This document shows positions 18,109-26,651 of a stretch of 64,000 bases of DNA, piece after piece. Numbering within the stretch: position 1 is the first letter of the stretch; each line of letters starts with the position of its first letter. Source of the stretch: Morococcus cerebrosus (GTDB lineage Bacteria > Pseudomonadota > Gammaproteobacteria > Burkholderiales > Neisseriaceae). Both the position numbers and the translations under genes were made by a program. Location: contig NZ_CP094242.1 of the NCBI RefSeq assembly GCF_022749515.1, positions 2,480,001 through 2,544,000 of the forward strand, written 5' to 3'. The notes below the pieces were generated by a model. The model searched no databases. It was not told the DNA's origin and saw only the letters and a list, made by a program, of their open reading frames with translations.

Positions 18109-20133
18109 ATGACACAATCCACTCACGATCCTTATGCGGACTACCGCGAGCTGACGCTTCGGGGCATGATACTCGGTGCGCTGATTACCGTTATCTTTAC
18201 CGCGTCGAACGTTTACCTCGGTTTGAAAGTCGGTCTGACCTTTGCTTCGTCGATTCCGGCTGCGGTGATTTCGATGGCGGTTTTGAAATTTTTCAAAGGC
18301 AGCAATATTTTGGAAAACAATATGGTGCAGACGCAGGCTTCGGCGGCGGGTACGCTTTCGACCATCATCTTCGTCCTGCCCGGTTTGCTGATGGCGGGCT
18401 ACTGGAGCGGTTTCCCGTTTTGGCAGACGACGCTTTTATGTATTGCCGGCGGGATTTTGGGGGTGATTTTCACCATTCCGCTGCGTTACGCGATGGTGGT
18501 GAAAAGCGAGTTGCCTTATCCCGAAGGTGTGGCGGCGGCGGAGATTTTGAAAGTCGGCAGCCACGAGGAAGAGGAAGGCCGTCAGGGCGGCAGCGGCATT
18601 AAAGAGCTGGCGGCAGGCGGCGCGTTGGCGGGCTTTATGAGCTTTTGTTCTAACGGTTTGCGCGTGATTGCCGACAGTGCGAGTTATTGGTTTAAAAGCG
18701 GCACGGCGATTTTCCAACTGCCGATGGGCTTTTCGCTGGCATTGTTGGGCGCGGGCTATCTGGTCGGTCTGACGGGCGGTATCGCCATCCTGCTGGGTAT
18801 TTCGATTGCTTGGGGCATTGCCGTGCCGTATTTTTCATCGCACATTCCGCAGCCTGCCGATATGGAAATGGCAGCGTTTGCGATGAAGCTGTGGAAGGAA
18901 AAAGTACGCTTTATCGGCGCGGGTACCATCGGTATTGCGGCGGTTTGGACGCTTTTGATGCTGCTCAAGCCGATGCTGGAAGGCCTGAAAATGTCGTTCA
19001 AGAGTTTCGGCGGCGGTGCGCCCGCTGCGGAACGCGCCGAACAGGATTTGTCACCTAAAGCCATGATTTTTTGGGTATTGTCCATGATGCTGATTTTGGG
19101 CGTGTCGTTTTATCACTTTATCGGCGATTCGCACATTACGGGCGGCATGGCTTGGCTTTTGGTGGTTGTTTGTACGCTTTTGGCTTCCGTCATCGGCTTT
19201 TTGGTCGCCGCCGCCTGCGGTTATATGGCGGGTTTGGTCGGCTCGTCTTCCAGCCCGATTTCGGGCGTAGGCATCGTTTCCATCGTCATCATTTCGCTGG
19301 TGTTGTTGGTTGTGGGCGAATCCGGCAGCTTGATGGCGGATGAAGCCAACCGCAAATTCTTGTTGGCACTGACCTTGTTTTGCGGCTCGGCGGTGATTTG
19401 CGTGGCTTCGATTTCCAACGACAACCTGCAAGACTTGAAAACCGGCTACCTGCTCAAAGCAACGCCTTGGAGACAACAGATTGCGTTGATTATCGGCTGT
19501 ATCGTCGGCGCGTTCGTCATCTCGCCCGTGTTGGAACTGCTCTACGAAGCCTACGGCTTTACCGGTGCAATGCCGCGCAAAGGCATGGACGCGGCGCAGG
19601 CTTTGGCGGCTCCGCAAGCGACTTTGATGACGACCATCGCGTCGGGTATTTTCGCCCACAACCTTGAATGGGCGTACATCTTCACCGGCATCGCGATTGG
19701 CGCGGTGTTGATCGTCGTTGATTTGGTGTTGAAAAAATCGTCCGGCGGCAAACGCGCACTGCCTGTCCTCGCCGTCGGCATGGGCATCTACCTGCCGCCG
19801 TCCGTCAATATGCCCATCGTGATCGGCGCAGTGTTGGCCGCGGTGTTGAAACACATCATCGGCAAGAAAGCGGAAAACCGTGAAGGCCGTCTGAAAAACG
19901 CCGAACGCATCGGAACCTTGTTCTCCGCCGGTTTGATTGTCGGCGAAAGCCTAGTCGGCGTAGTGATGGCATTCATCATCGCCTTCTCCGTGACCAACGG
20001 CGGCTCCGACGCCCCGCTCGCGCTGGGTTTGGAAAACTGGGAAACCACCGCATCCTGGCTGGGACTGGCGTTCTTCATCACAGGCATGGTGTTCTTCGCC
20101 CAACGCGTGTTGAAAGCAGGACGCGTCAAGTAA
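18109..20133 (+). CDS. OPT-family oligopeptide transporter
   Basis: OPT transporters are proton-coupled inner-membrane carriers of peptides or metal chelates. This 674-residue protein has about 14-16 hydrophobic helices and the family signature NVYLGLKVGLTFASSIPAAVISM near the N-terminus and a KSELPYPEGVAAAEIL loop, which define the prokaryotic (TIGR00728/TIGR00733-like) branch. I start it at 18109 (MTQSTHDPYADYREL, preceded by AGAAAGG), not at an in-frame codon at 18025 that would add a non-hydrophobic leader. Substrate is not predictable from sequence. Confidence 0.93.
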   Translation: MTQSTHDPYADYRELTLRGMILGALITVIFTASNVYLGLKVGLTFASSIPAAVISMAVLKFFKGSNILENNMVQTQASAAGTLSTIIFVLPGLLMAGYWSGFPFWQTTLLCIAGGILGVIFTIPLRYAMVVKSELPYPEGVAAAEILKVGSHEEEEGRQGGSGIKELAAGGALAGFMSFCSNGLRVIADSASYWFKSGTAIFQLPMGFSLALLGAGYLVGLTGGIAILLGISIAWGIAVPYFSSHIPQPADMEMAAFAMKLWKEKVRFIGAGTIGIAAVWTLLMLLKPMLEGLKMSFKSFGGGAPAAERAEQDLSPKAMIFWVLSMMLILGVSFYHFIGDSHITGGMAWLLVVVCTLLASVIGFLVAAACGYMAGLVGSSSSPISGVGIVSIVIISLVLLVVGESGSLMADEANRKFLLALTLFCGSAVICVASISNDNLQDLKTGYLLKATPWRQQIALIIGCIVGAFVISPVLELLYEAYGFTGAMPRKGMDAAQALAAPQATLMTTIASGIFAHNLEWAYIFTGIAIGAVLIVVDLVLKKSSGGKRALPVLAVGMGIYLPPSVNMPIVIGAVLAAVLKHIIGKKAENREGRLKNAERIGTLFSAGLIVGESLVGVVMAFIIAFSVTNGGSDAPLALGLENWETTASWLGLAFFITGMVFFAQRVLKAGRVK

Positions 20134-20151
20134 GCTGGGTTTGAAAATAAA

Positions 20152-20200
20152 GAGGTCGTCTGAAAACTTGGGATTCGGGTTTTCAGACGACCTTGTTTTT
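20152..20200 (+). terminator. Uptake-sequence terminator after OPT gene
   Basis: GAGGTCGTCTGAAAAC and its complement plus a T-run lie 18 bases past the stop. Confidence 0.85.
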
Positions 20201-20279
20201 ATCTGCGGCCTTCACCCTCTTTCGTTTGGCTGGGGAGGTGGGCTACAGGCTGAACGAATTTAATTTTACCCAAAGCTAT

Positions 20280-20457
20280 AGAACCACCCCCATCCTAACC
20301 TTCCCCCGCCGGACGGGGGAAGGAACAGATTGCCGTTGAAGCAAACCGTAGCGTGGGCTTTGCTCACGATATGAATGCCAAAATGAAAGCACATTCGGCT
20401 ATTGTCTGATTTTGATTACTTAAATGATGGATTTCGTGGGCAAAGCCCACGCTACTT
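20280..20457. repeat. Intergenic repeat unit, copy 1
   Basis: The unit opens with GAACCACCCCCATCCTAACC, has a GC-rich CCCCCGCC...GGGGGAAGG stem, then GTAGCGTGGGCTTTGCTCACGA (around 20349) and, about 85 bases on, the inverted arm TCGTGGGCAAAGCCCACGCTAC (ending ~20456). A second copy follows at 20652-20816. The 793-bp gap between the OPT gene and the L,D-transpeptidase is composed of these copies plus CCCTCTCCC/GGGAGAGGG palindromes and holds no gene. Confidence 0.75.
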
Positions 20458-20651
20458 GAGTTATCCAAAATCTGTATTGATTGAATACACGGGTCACGGG
20501 TATGAACGGGTTTGTTTCTTTAAAACCCGAATCTTAAAGTTTCAGACGACCTCGTTTTTATCCGAAAACCGCCCCCTCTCCCGTCTGGCGGGAGAGGGCT
20601 GGGGAGAGGGTGGCTCTACGGGGCAAACGAATTTGATTTTACCCAGAGCCA

Positions 20652-20816
20652 TAGAACCACCCCCATCCTAACCTTCCCCCGCCCGACTGGGGAAGGGACA
20701 AGTTGCCGTTGAAGCAACGAGTAGCGTGGGCTTTGCCCACGAGATGAATACACGGAAACAGATAACTGATTCAGATTATTAAACGGCAGATTTCGCGGAC
20801 AAAGCCCACGCTACGG
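20652..20816. repeat. Intergenic repeat unit, copy 2
   Basis: This is a direct second copy of the 20280-20457 unit, with the same opening block, GTAGCGTGGGCTTTGCCCACGA and the inverted ACAAAGCCCACGCTAC arm, diverged in the loop. Confidence 0.75.
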
Positions 20817-20850
20817 GTTCGGTTGCTCCGAGCATGTATCGATTCAATAC

Positions 20851-20897
20851 AAAGGTCGTCTGAAACCTTGAATTTCAAGTTTTCAGACGACCTTTTT
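20851..20897 (-). terminator. Uptake-sequence terminator
   Basis: An inverted uptake-sequence pair lies 29 bases past the stop codon of the leftward L,D-transpeptidase gene. Confidence 0.8.
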
Positions 20898-20925
20898 CAT
20901 GCCTGCTATATTATGGTGAAACCCG

Positions 20926-21357
20926 TCAAATCACTTCCAAAACAAAATATTGGCGCAATTTGTCGTACACTTTGTCGGTTACGTTGATGCAGCCGTTGGT
21001 GATGATGCGGTCGGAGACGACGTTGGAAGCGATGCGCTGCATACGGCGCTCGGAGGGTTTGAGCGTCCAGACGCGGTGCAGGGCGAAGAGGAAGTCTTTT
21101 TCCTGCTTGAAGCCGATGATTTCGCCGCCGTAGCCGGGTTTGGAAGTCTTCATCAACTGCATATCAAATGTGCCTTTCGGCGTGGTTTTGCCGATGAGCA
21201 CGGGGTAACACTGGGCATCGTCGGTGAAACACAGCTCGGCTTTGGCGGTGTTGACGATGACTTTTTTGCGTTGCATGTATTCTTTGGCGGCATCGGCTGC
21301 GACAAAGCTGTTCAGCCCTGCCAGCAGCGATACGCCGAGGATGATTCTTTTAAACAT
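20926..21357 (-). CDS. Exported L,D-transpeptidase-like (YkuD-fold) protein
   Basis: L,D-transpeptidases crosslink peptidoglycan or attach proteins to it using a Cys nucleophile. The 143-residue product has a signal peptide (FKRIILGVSLLAGLNSFVAA) and a short YkuD-type core: VIVNTAKAEL, PVLIGKTTPKGTFDM, ALHRVW and the active-site segment SDRIITNGCINV with the nucleophile Cys. The canonical HGC triplet reads NGC here, so catalysis may differ from the norm. It lies nine bases from the next gene on the same strand (BamE-like lipoprotein), so they may be co-transcribed envelope genes. Confidence 0.82.
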   Translation of the reverse strand: MFKRIILGVSLLAGLNSFVAADAAKEYMQRKKVIVNTAKAELCFTDDAQCYPVLIGKTTPKGTFDMQLMKTSKPGYGGEIIGFKQEKDFLFALHRVWTLKPSERRMQRIASNVVSDRIITNGCINVTDKVYDKLRQYFVLEVI

Positions 21358-21366
21358 GTTTTCCTG

Positions 21367-21897
21367 TTATTTGCGGATGCGGTGGTGAGTTTCGGGCGCA
21401 ACCTCGCGGATGATGATTTGAGGTTCAGGCGCGGGTTGTGGGGCAACTTCTTGTACGGGCGGGCAGACGGCGTCTTCCGGGAAGACGGCTTTCCAATGGA
21501 AGCTGCGGGCGTATTTATGTTTGTCAAACAAGACTTTGTATTGGCAGGTGGTAATGCCTTCTACGCCGGAGCCGATGTCGGGATTGGCGGGAACGCCGGG
21601 AGTGCGGAAGTGGAAGAGATAGTTCCATTCGCGCACGCCGAACATACCTTCATCGTAGTGCGGACGACCGAGGATTTTGTAAATGTCGTCTTTGCTCAGA
21701 CCCGGTTTCATCTGTTCGAGTTCATCGGCGGTCGGGAATGTGCCTTGGTTTTTGTTAAAGGTTACGGAGTAGGGTTTCGGAAAGACGGGGTTGTCCGTCG
21801 TTCCGTCGGCTTTAACGTGGCTTTTGCCGGCGCAGGCGGACAATACGGCTGCGGCAGCGAGGTAAAGGGCGGTTTTGGCGATGCGGGACGTTTTCAT
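21367..21897 (-). CDS. BamE/SmpA-OmlA-domain lipoprotein
   Basis: BamE-type lipoproteins support outer-membrane protein assembly on the periplasmic face. The 176-residue product has a signal peptide ending in the lipobox LSAC and, after ~55 residues, a BamE-like core (MKPGLSKDDIYKILGRPHYD, then GVREWNYLFHFRT) and a proline-rich C-tail. It is longer than E. coli BamE (113 aa), and a second BamE may exist elsewhere in the genome, so I leave the symbol open. Start 21897 is set by the signal peptide; an upstream in-frame codon at 22017 would bury it. It precedes the L,D-transpeptidase gene. Confidence 0.78.
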   Translation of the reverse strand: MKTSRIAKTALYLAAAAVLSACAGKSHVKADGTTDNPVFPKPYSVTFNKNQGTFPTADELEQMKPGLSKDDIYKILGRPHYDEGMFGVREWNYLFHFRTPGVPANPDIGSGVEGITTCQYKVLFDKHKYARSFHWKAVFPEDAVCPPVQEVAPQPAPEPQIIIREVAPETHHRIRK

Positions 21898-22177
21898 GGT
21901 TAATCCTTTTTCATGTTGGCGGCTTCGGTTATGCCTCTGCCGCATGGAAAAATACGATTTACCCGCACGCTGCCCTTTGTGCAGATGCCGTTTATTGTCA
22001 CTTTGTAACAATTTCATACGGATATAATTGGAAATGATGGTACATCGGCTTCAGGCAAGCGTGTGTCCGGGTCGGGTAAAATCGCGTTACTGGTTGTTTA
22101 TTTTGATGTTTAATCAAATTTAAGGCGAAATGTTAATTTCTTGTTCAGATTCCATGCAAGTTTTATGCCAATTTTTT

Positions 22178-22221
22178 AAAAAGGTCGTCTGAAACGCTTA
22201 TCCGTGTTTCAGACGACCTTT
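22178..22221 (-). terminator. Uptake-sequence terminator
   Basis: An inverted uptake-sequence pair with A5 and T3 lies 13 bases past the MBL hydrolase stop. The 22018-22177 stretch carries no gene. Confidence 0.8.
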
Positions 22222-22233
22222 CGCTTTCAGGAT

Positions 22234-22866
22234 TTAAAAAAACGGATTGTGCCGTTTTTCATGCCCGATGTCGGTCATTCTGCCGTGTCCCGCGATGACG
22301 CGGGTATCTTCGGGCAGGACGAACAGTTTGGTGCGGATATTATGGATGAGATCGGCGTGGTTGCCGCGCGGGAAGTCGGTTCTGCCTATGGTTTCGTAAA
22401 ACAATACGTCGCCCGCGATGAGCAGCCCCGCTTCGGCGCAGTAGAAAACGACGTGGCCGGGCGTGTGGCCGGGGATGTGCAGGACTTGGAAGGCGTGGCT
22501 GCCGACCTTGAGCGTTTCGCCTTCGGTCAGCCAACGGGTCGGCTCGAACGCGGGGGAAACGGGAAAGCCGTATTGGGCGGTCGTTTCGGGCAGGGCTTGG
22601 AGCAGGAAACCGTCGTCTGCATGAGGGCCGATGACGGGGACGGGGCGGTGTTCCCGCAATTCCACCACGCCGCCGGCATGGTCGAGGTGTCCGTGGGTCA
22701 GCCAAATGGCGGTCAGGGTGAGGTTTTTCGCGTCCAGCTCTTGCAGCAGGTAGGAAACGTCGCCGCCGACATCGGTCAGGACGGCTTCGCGGGTTTCGTC
22801 ATCCCACAAAAGGGTACAGTTTTGGCGGAAAGGGGTAACGGCAATGATTTCGGCTTGAAGTGCCAT
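22234..22866 (-). CDS. MBL-fold metallo-hydrolase (glyoxalase II-like, YcbL type)
   Basis: The 210-residue cytoplasmic protein has the full dinuclear metal set: THGHLDH (HxHxDH), PGHTPGH, AGDVLF (bridging Asp) and the C-terminal GHGRMT. It lacks the extra ~50-residue C-terminal substrate domain of glyoxalase II, as in YcbL-type hydroxyacylglutathione hydrolase-like enzymes. Thioester hydrolysis is the likely chemistry; the physiological substrate is not known. Confidence 0.9.
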   Translation of the reverse strand: MALQAEIIAVTPFRQNCTLLWDDETREAVLTDVGGDVSYLLQELDAKNLTLTAIWLTHGHLDHAGGVVELREHRPVPVIGPHADDGFLLQALPETTAQYGFPVSPAFEPTRWLTEGETLKVGSHAFQVLHIPGHTPGHVVFYCAEAGLLIAGDVLFYETIGRTDFPRGNHADLIHNIRTKLFVLPEDTRVIAGHGRMTDIGHEKRHNPFF

Positions 22867-23000
22867 GAGGCGGGATTCCTTGGGTAGTGGTTGGACGGGG
22901 GCTTGAACTTCGTTGAAATGATGTTTTCAGACGACCTTCGATCTGTTTATGCGGTATCATTATTATATTTGAAATAATCACTCACATTATTGGAACGTTT

Positions 23001-23819
23001 ATGAGAACTTCAATGCAGGGCATGATACCGATTTTTGCCGCTTTTTTCATCCAAACGGCGCTCGGCGCGGATTTGATGCTGGCGCAGGAATACAAAGACC
23101 AAGACATTACAGGCTGGGCGATGAGCGAAAAGCTCGACGGCGTGCGCGCGTATTGGGACGGGCGGCAACTGGTCAGCAGGCAGGGCTACGCGTTTACCCC
23201 GCCCAAAGGTTTTACCGCGCAGTTCCCGCCCTATCCGCTTGACGGCGAGCTGTATAGCGGACGCGGACAGTTTGAACAGATTTCCGCCGCCGTGCGCTCG
23301 TCTTCCGGCGATTGGCGCGGCATCCGCCTGCACGTTTTTGACGTCCCCAAAGCGCAGGGTAACCTCTACCAACGCCTCGCAGTCGCGACGCAATGGCTGA
23401 AAACGCATCCGAACGCTCCGATTACCATCATCCCGCAAACCAAAGTCCGCGACCGGCAGCACGCGATGGACTTTTTAAAACAAATCGAAGCGCAAGGCGG
23501 CGAAGGCGTGATGCTGCGCCAACCCGAATCGCGTTACAGCGGCGGCAGAAGCAGCCAATTATTGAAGCTGAAAAGCCAATACGACGACGAATGCACGGTA
23601 ACGCGGCATTATGAAGGCAAAGGGCGCAACGCCGGACGGCTGGGCGCGGTCGGCTGCAAAAACCAACACGGCGAATTCCGCATCGGCAGCGGCTTCAAAG
23701 ACAAAGACCGCGACAACCCGCCCAAAATCGGTGCGGTCATCACATACCGCTACCGCGGCTTCACACAAAAGGGCACGCCGAAATTTGCGACGTTTGTGCG
23801 GGTCAGGACGGACAGGTAA
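23001..23819 (+). CDS. ligE: Periplasmic ATP-dependent DNA ligase (LigE type)
   Basis: LigE is a minimal ATP-dependent DNA ligase with a signal peptide, thought to act on DNA outside the cytoplasm, for example on incoming DNA or biofilm DNA in naturally competent Neisseria. The 272-residue product has a hydrophobic leader (MIPIFAAFFIQTALGA), the adenylation motif SEKLDGVR with Lys44, ELYSGRG (motif III), EGVMLR (motif IV), LLKLK (motif V), then an OB-fold. No other domains are present. The start at 23001 gives the complete leader; ATGs at 23013 and 23022 are alternatives. A terminator follows. Confidence 0.92.
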   Translation: MRTSMQGMIPIFAAFFIQTALGADLMLAQEYKDQDITGWAMSEKLDGVRAYWDGRQLVSRQGYAFTPPKGFTAQFPPYPLDGELYSGRGQFEQISAAVRSSSGDWRGIRLHVFDVPKAQGNLYQRLAVATQWLKTHPNAPITIIPQTKVRDRQHAMDFLKQIEAQGGEGVMLRQPESRYSGGRSSQLLKLKSQYDDECTVTRHYEGKGRNAGRLGAVGCKNQHGEFRIGSGFKDKDRDNPPKIGAVITYRYRGFTQKGTPKFATFVRVRTDR

Positions 23820-23832
23820 GAGCCGATGGTCG

Positions 23833-23878
23833 AAAGGTCGTCTGAAAACCGGATTTTTGGGTTTTCAGACGACCTTTT
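23833..23878 (+). terminator. Uptake-sequence terminator after ligE
   Basis: AAAGGTCGTCTGAAAAC and its complement plus TTTT lie 14 bases past the stop. The rest of the gap to 24209 holds the dRS3-bounded element. Confidence 0.85.
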
Positions 23879-24004
23879 CACAAGTTTGAGGGATACTGAA
23901 ACGGTTTTCTGCTTTGGGGGCAGGAAGAGGGAACTTTGGTATATCGCGGATAATTTAACCTTTGATACAGCAGCTTATTTAGCCTCGTCATTCCCTTTAG
24001 CCCC

Positions 24005-24110
24005 GTCATTCCCGCGCAGGCGGGAATCCAGTCCTATCCGTACGGAAACTTATCGGGCAAAAAGGTTTCCTCAATTCCGCATCCTGGATTCCCGCCTGCG
24101 CGGGAATGAC
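24005..24110. repeat. dRS3-bounded intergenic element, left copy
   Basis: Two 20-bp dRS3 palindromes (24008-24027 and 24088-24107, ATTCCCGC...GCGGGAAT) flank about 60 bp. This is the arrangement of neisserial intergenic mosaic elements (NIMEs). A near-identical copy in the same orientation lies at 26424-26530. Confidence 0.88.
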
Positions 24111-24209
24111 GGCAGCGGTAAACAACGTATCGGAGTAAGTTAATTGATTATTATCATGTACAATTTCCGCCTGATTGATTTTTAATGGATTGGTTTGATA
24201 GAGGGATAA

Positions 24210-26381
24210 ATGATGGATGTTAATGATTTGATTAGTGCAGCAGTCCAATTATTTAATGAGAAAAAATACGCTGAAGCGATTGAAATACTTCATCAGGCTT
24301 GGGACGGGATTACGGATAAAAATACTCAAATTCCAGAGCAAATTAAGATTCAAAATCGGCTTGGCGGTTGTTATTTGGAACAAGCCATAAATGCCAAAGA
24401 TACGGATAAAGCAGACGGACTATTCGAACAGGCCGTTTGGCATTTTCAGGAATTATTGCAGCTTACCAAACAGCTGGAAGATGAACAGAACAAGATTGAG
24501 GAGCAAATTATTGCCCAATTTCGGCTTAGCTTTTGTTATTTGAAACATGCCCAAAAAACCAAAGATACGGACAAAGCAGACAAACTATTCGGACATGCCG
24601 TTGAATATTCTAGGAAACGGTTGGAGCTTACCAAACAGCTAAAAGATGGACAGGACAAGATTCATAAGCAAATTGTTGCCCAATTTCGGCTTGGCAGCTG
24701 TTATTTCGAACAGGCCAAAAAAACTAAAGATACGAATAAAGCAGACAAACGGTTCGGGCAGGCTGTTGAAGATTTTAAGAAGGAATTGGAGCTTACCGAA
24801 CAGCTGGAAGATAAACAAGCCAAGATTCAGTATCAAATCCTTGCACAATATGAGCTTGGCACTTGTTATTTAGAACAGGCTCAAAAAACCAAAGATACGG
24901 ATAAAGCAAATAAACTGTTTGAAAAAGCTGTTGAACACCTTCGAGAATTGTTAAAACTTACCAAGCAACTGACGGATAAACAAGATCGTATTCAACAACA
25001 AATCTATGCCCAATCTGGGCTTGGAGGTTGTTATATTGAACAGATTAAGAGAAGTAAAAGCACATCCGAAGCGGAAATATTTGTTAAACAGGCTAGCGAA
25101 AATTTTTTAGCCGCCTACGAACAATTACCACAATTAAGTGATGAAAAAGAAAAAAAGGTATGGGAAAAAATAATCCGTCTAGGTTTAAGGGAGATTGATT
25201 ACCTCAATGAAGACTGGAATTCCTATTTCGAAAAGAAAAAACAAGAAATACAGGAATCGCTTTTCAAAGAGGAAACTTCACAATCGCAAGACGCCGTTGC
25301 AACCGTATTGGCGGTTCTCCATATTACGCCGATAGAGTTGGGCTTTACCCCGATGGCGCATTACACTTCGCCCCATGTATGTCATATATTATTCGGCATC
25401 GGCGGCAACGAAACCGCCAGTCCGATGCGGCTCGGCAGTTCTACCTATATGAACGACCCGTCTGAAGGCAGGGCACTGCTGGACTTGCTGAACCAACAGG
25501 AATTGGAGTTGGAGAATAAGGAGGATGGCGCGTCCCACAATCACAATGCCTTTTTTACCTGCTTCTCCAGCCGCGTCAACGATTTGAATCAGTTCCGCCT
25601 GTATGGCAAAGAAGGCGGCGTGGAGGCTTCGGGCTGCTGCTTGGTGTTCAATAAAAACGGAGATTGGCTGAGAGAAGCAGATGTTTCCGCTTCGTTCCAT
25701 AACCCGTCCCCCAAAAAAACTAGACAGGATTCAGACGACCTGACGGGAGCCGATGATCCAGATAATAAATACAAAAAGCTACCGCTTTATCAAGTCGCTT
25801 ATATCGCATACAAAGATGAATATATTGCGGAAAAGAAATGCGGGATATGGCTTTCTGCACCCAATAAGGTTTTCAACCTTCATCAAAATTTAGCACAAGA
25901 AAAGTTGGGCTCATCTATTCGATTTACATTAGATGCAAATATCAGTCGATTCGGTATCCGCCTGAAACCCGTCGGCAATGAAGAATGGCATCAGTTCCGC
26001 TTGGAAAAATTAAAAGAAGCGTTGGAAGAGCTTATCGGGTTTTTCAGGGACAAATCCGCCTTCCGCGACGACGATAAAGAAGCCTTGGAATACATCCGCT
26101 ATCTGTTTAAAGACTTTGCCTTCCGCGACGAAGAAGAGTTCCGCCTGTTGGTCATCAAGCCAATCGATTCGGAGGAAATCGAATATTGCGAGACTACCCA
26201 ATCCGTCTATATCCCTTATGCCGATATACGGAATCGGGCGGACGAGGTGATTTTGGGTACGAATTACGAAAAAACCGGCAATCAACGCAAGGCAGAAGTA
26301 TTCCGCTATCAGATGAAGCAAAAATGCCCCGACGTCAAAGTCTCCCGCTCGACGCTGCCGATTAATCCGCCGAATAAGTAG
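24210..26381 (+). CDS. TPR-like repeat protein with C-terminal DUF2971 domain
   Basis: The 723-residue product starts with about five copies of a ~55-residue helical repeat (residues ~20-300; each has AQFRLGxCYxEQAxKTKDTxKADK and LELTKQLEDxQxKI), a TPR-like solenoid for protein binding. The C-terminal ~350 residues resemble DUF2971: LRLGSSTYMNDPSEG-type motif (RLGSSTYMNDPSEG), FFTCFSSRVNDLNQFRLYG, and EEEFRLLVIKP. DUF2971 function is unknown to me. The first half is visibly AT-richer than neighbours. The gene is bracketed by direct copies of one intergenic element, suggesting it was gained as a cassette. An uptake sequence (TTCAGACGACCTG) lies inside near 25730. Confidence 0.75.
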   Translation: MMDVNDLISAAVQLFNEKKYAEAIEILHQAWDGITDKNTQIPEQIKIQNRLGGCYLEQAINAKDTDKADGLFEQAVWHFQELLQLTKQLEDEQNKIEEQIIAQFRLSFCYLKHAQKTKDTDKADKLFGHAVEYSRKRLELTKQLKDGQDKIHKQIVAQFRLGSCYFEQAKKTKDTNKADKRFGQAVEDFKKELELTEQLEDKQAKIQYQILAQYELGTCYLEQAQKTKDTDKANKLFEKAVEHLRELLKLTKQLTDKQDRIQQQIYAQSGLGGCYIEQIKRSKSTSEAEIFVKQASENFLAAYEQLPQLSDEKEKKVWEKIIRLGLREIDYLNEDWNSYFEKKKQEIQESLFKEETSQSQDAVATVLAVLHITPIELGFTPMAHYTSPHVCHILFGIGGNETASPMRLGSSTYMNDPSEGRALLDLLNQQELELENKEDGASHNHNAFFTCFSSRVNDLNQFRLYGKEGGVEASGCCLVFNKNGDWLREADVSASFHNPSPKKTRQDSDDLTGADDPDNKYKKLPLYQVAYIAYKDEYIAEKKCGIWLSAPNKVFNLHQNLAQEKLGSSIRFTLDANISRFGIRLKPVGNEEWHQFRLEKLKEALEELIGFFRDKSAFRDDDKEALEYIRYLFKDFAFRDEEEFRLLVIKPIDSEEIEYCETTQSVYIPYADIRNRADEVILGTNYEKTGNQRKAEVFRYQMKQKCPDVKVSRSTLPINPPNK

Positions 26382-26423
26382 ATGGGTTTGCTTAATTCCC
26401 GATACGGGTACCTATTATCAGCC

Positions 26424-26530
26424 GTCATTCCCGCGCAGGCGGGAATTCAGTCCTGTCGGCACGGAAATCTGTCGGGCAAAAAGGTTTCCTAAATTCTGCG
26501 TTCTGGATTCCCGCCTGCGCGGGAATGACG
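26424..26530. repeat. dRS3-bounded intergenic element, right copy
   Basis: dRS3 palindromes at 26427-26446 and 26507-26526 flank a core nearly identical to the left copy (shared GTCGGGCAAAAAGGTTTCCT-type stretch), same orientation. Single uptake sequences follow at ~26570 and ~26631, the latter with GGCC instead of GACC. Confidence 0.88.
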
Positions 26531-26651
26531 GACGGTGTATCGGAAGTAGTAGTGAAACCCGCCGCCCCGTTTTCAGACGACCTTTTCATCTGTCTGCAAG
26601 CCTTTCCCGCTATAATTCCCGCTTTCGCTATTTTCAGACGGCCTCTCTTCT

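Noticed and set aside
20402..20671. 89-residue frame in the intergenic repeat
   Set aside because: Made of repeat sequence and palindromes; no family resemblance.
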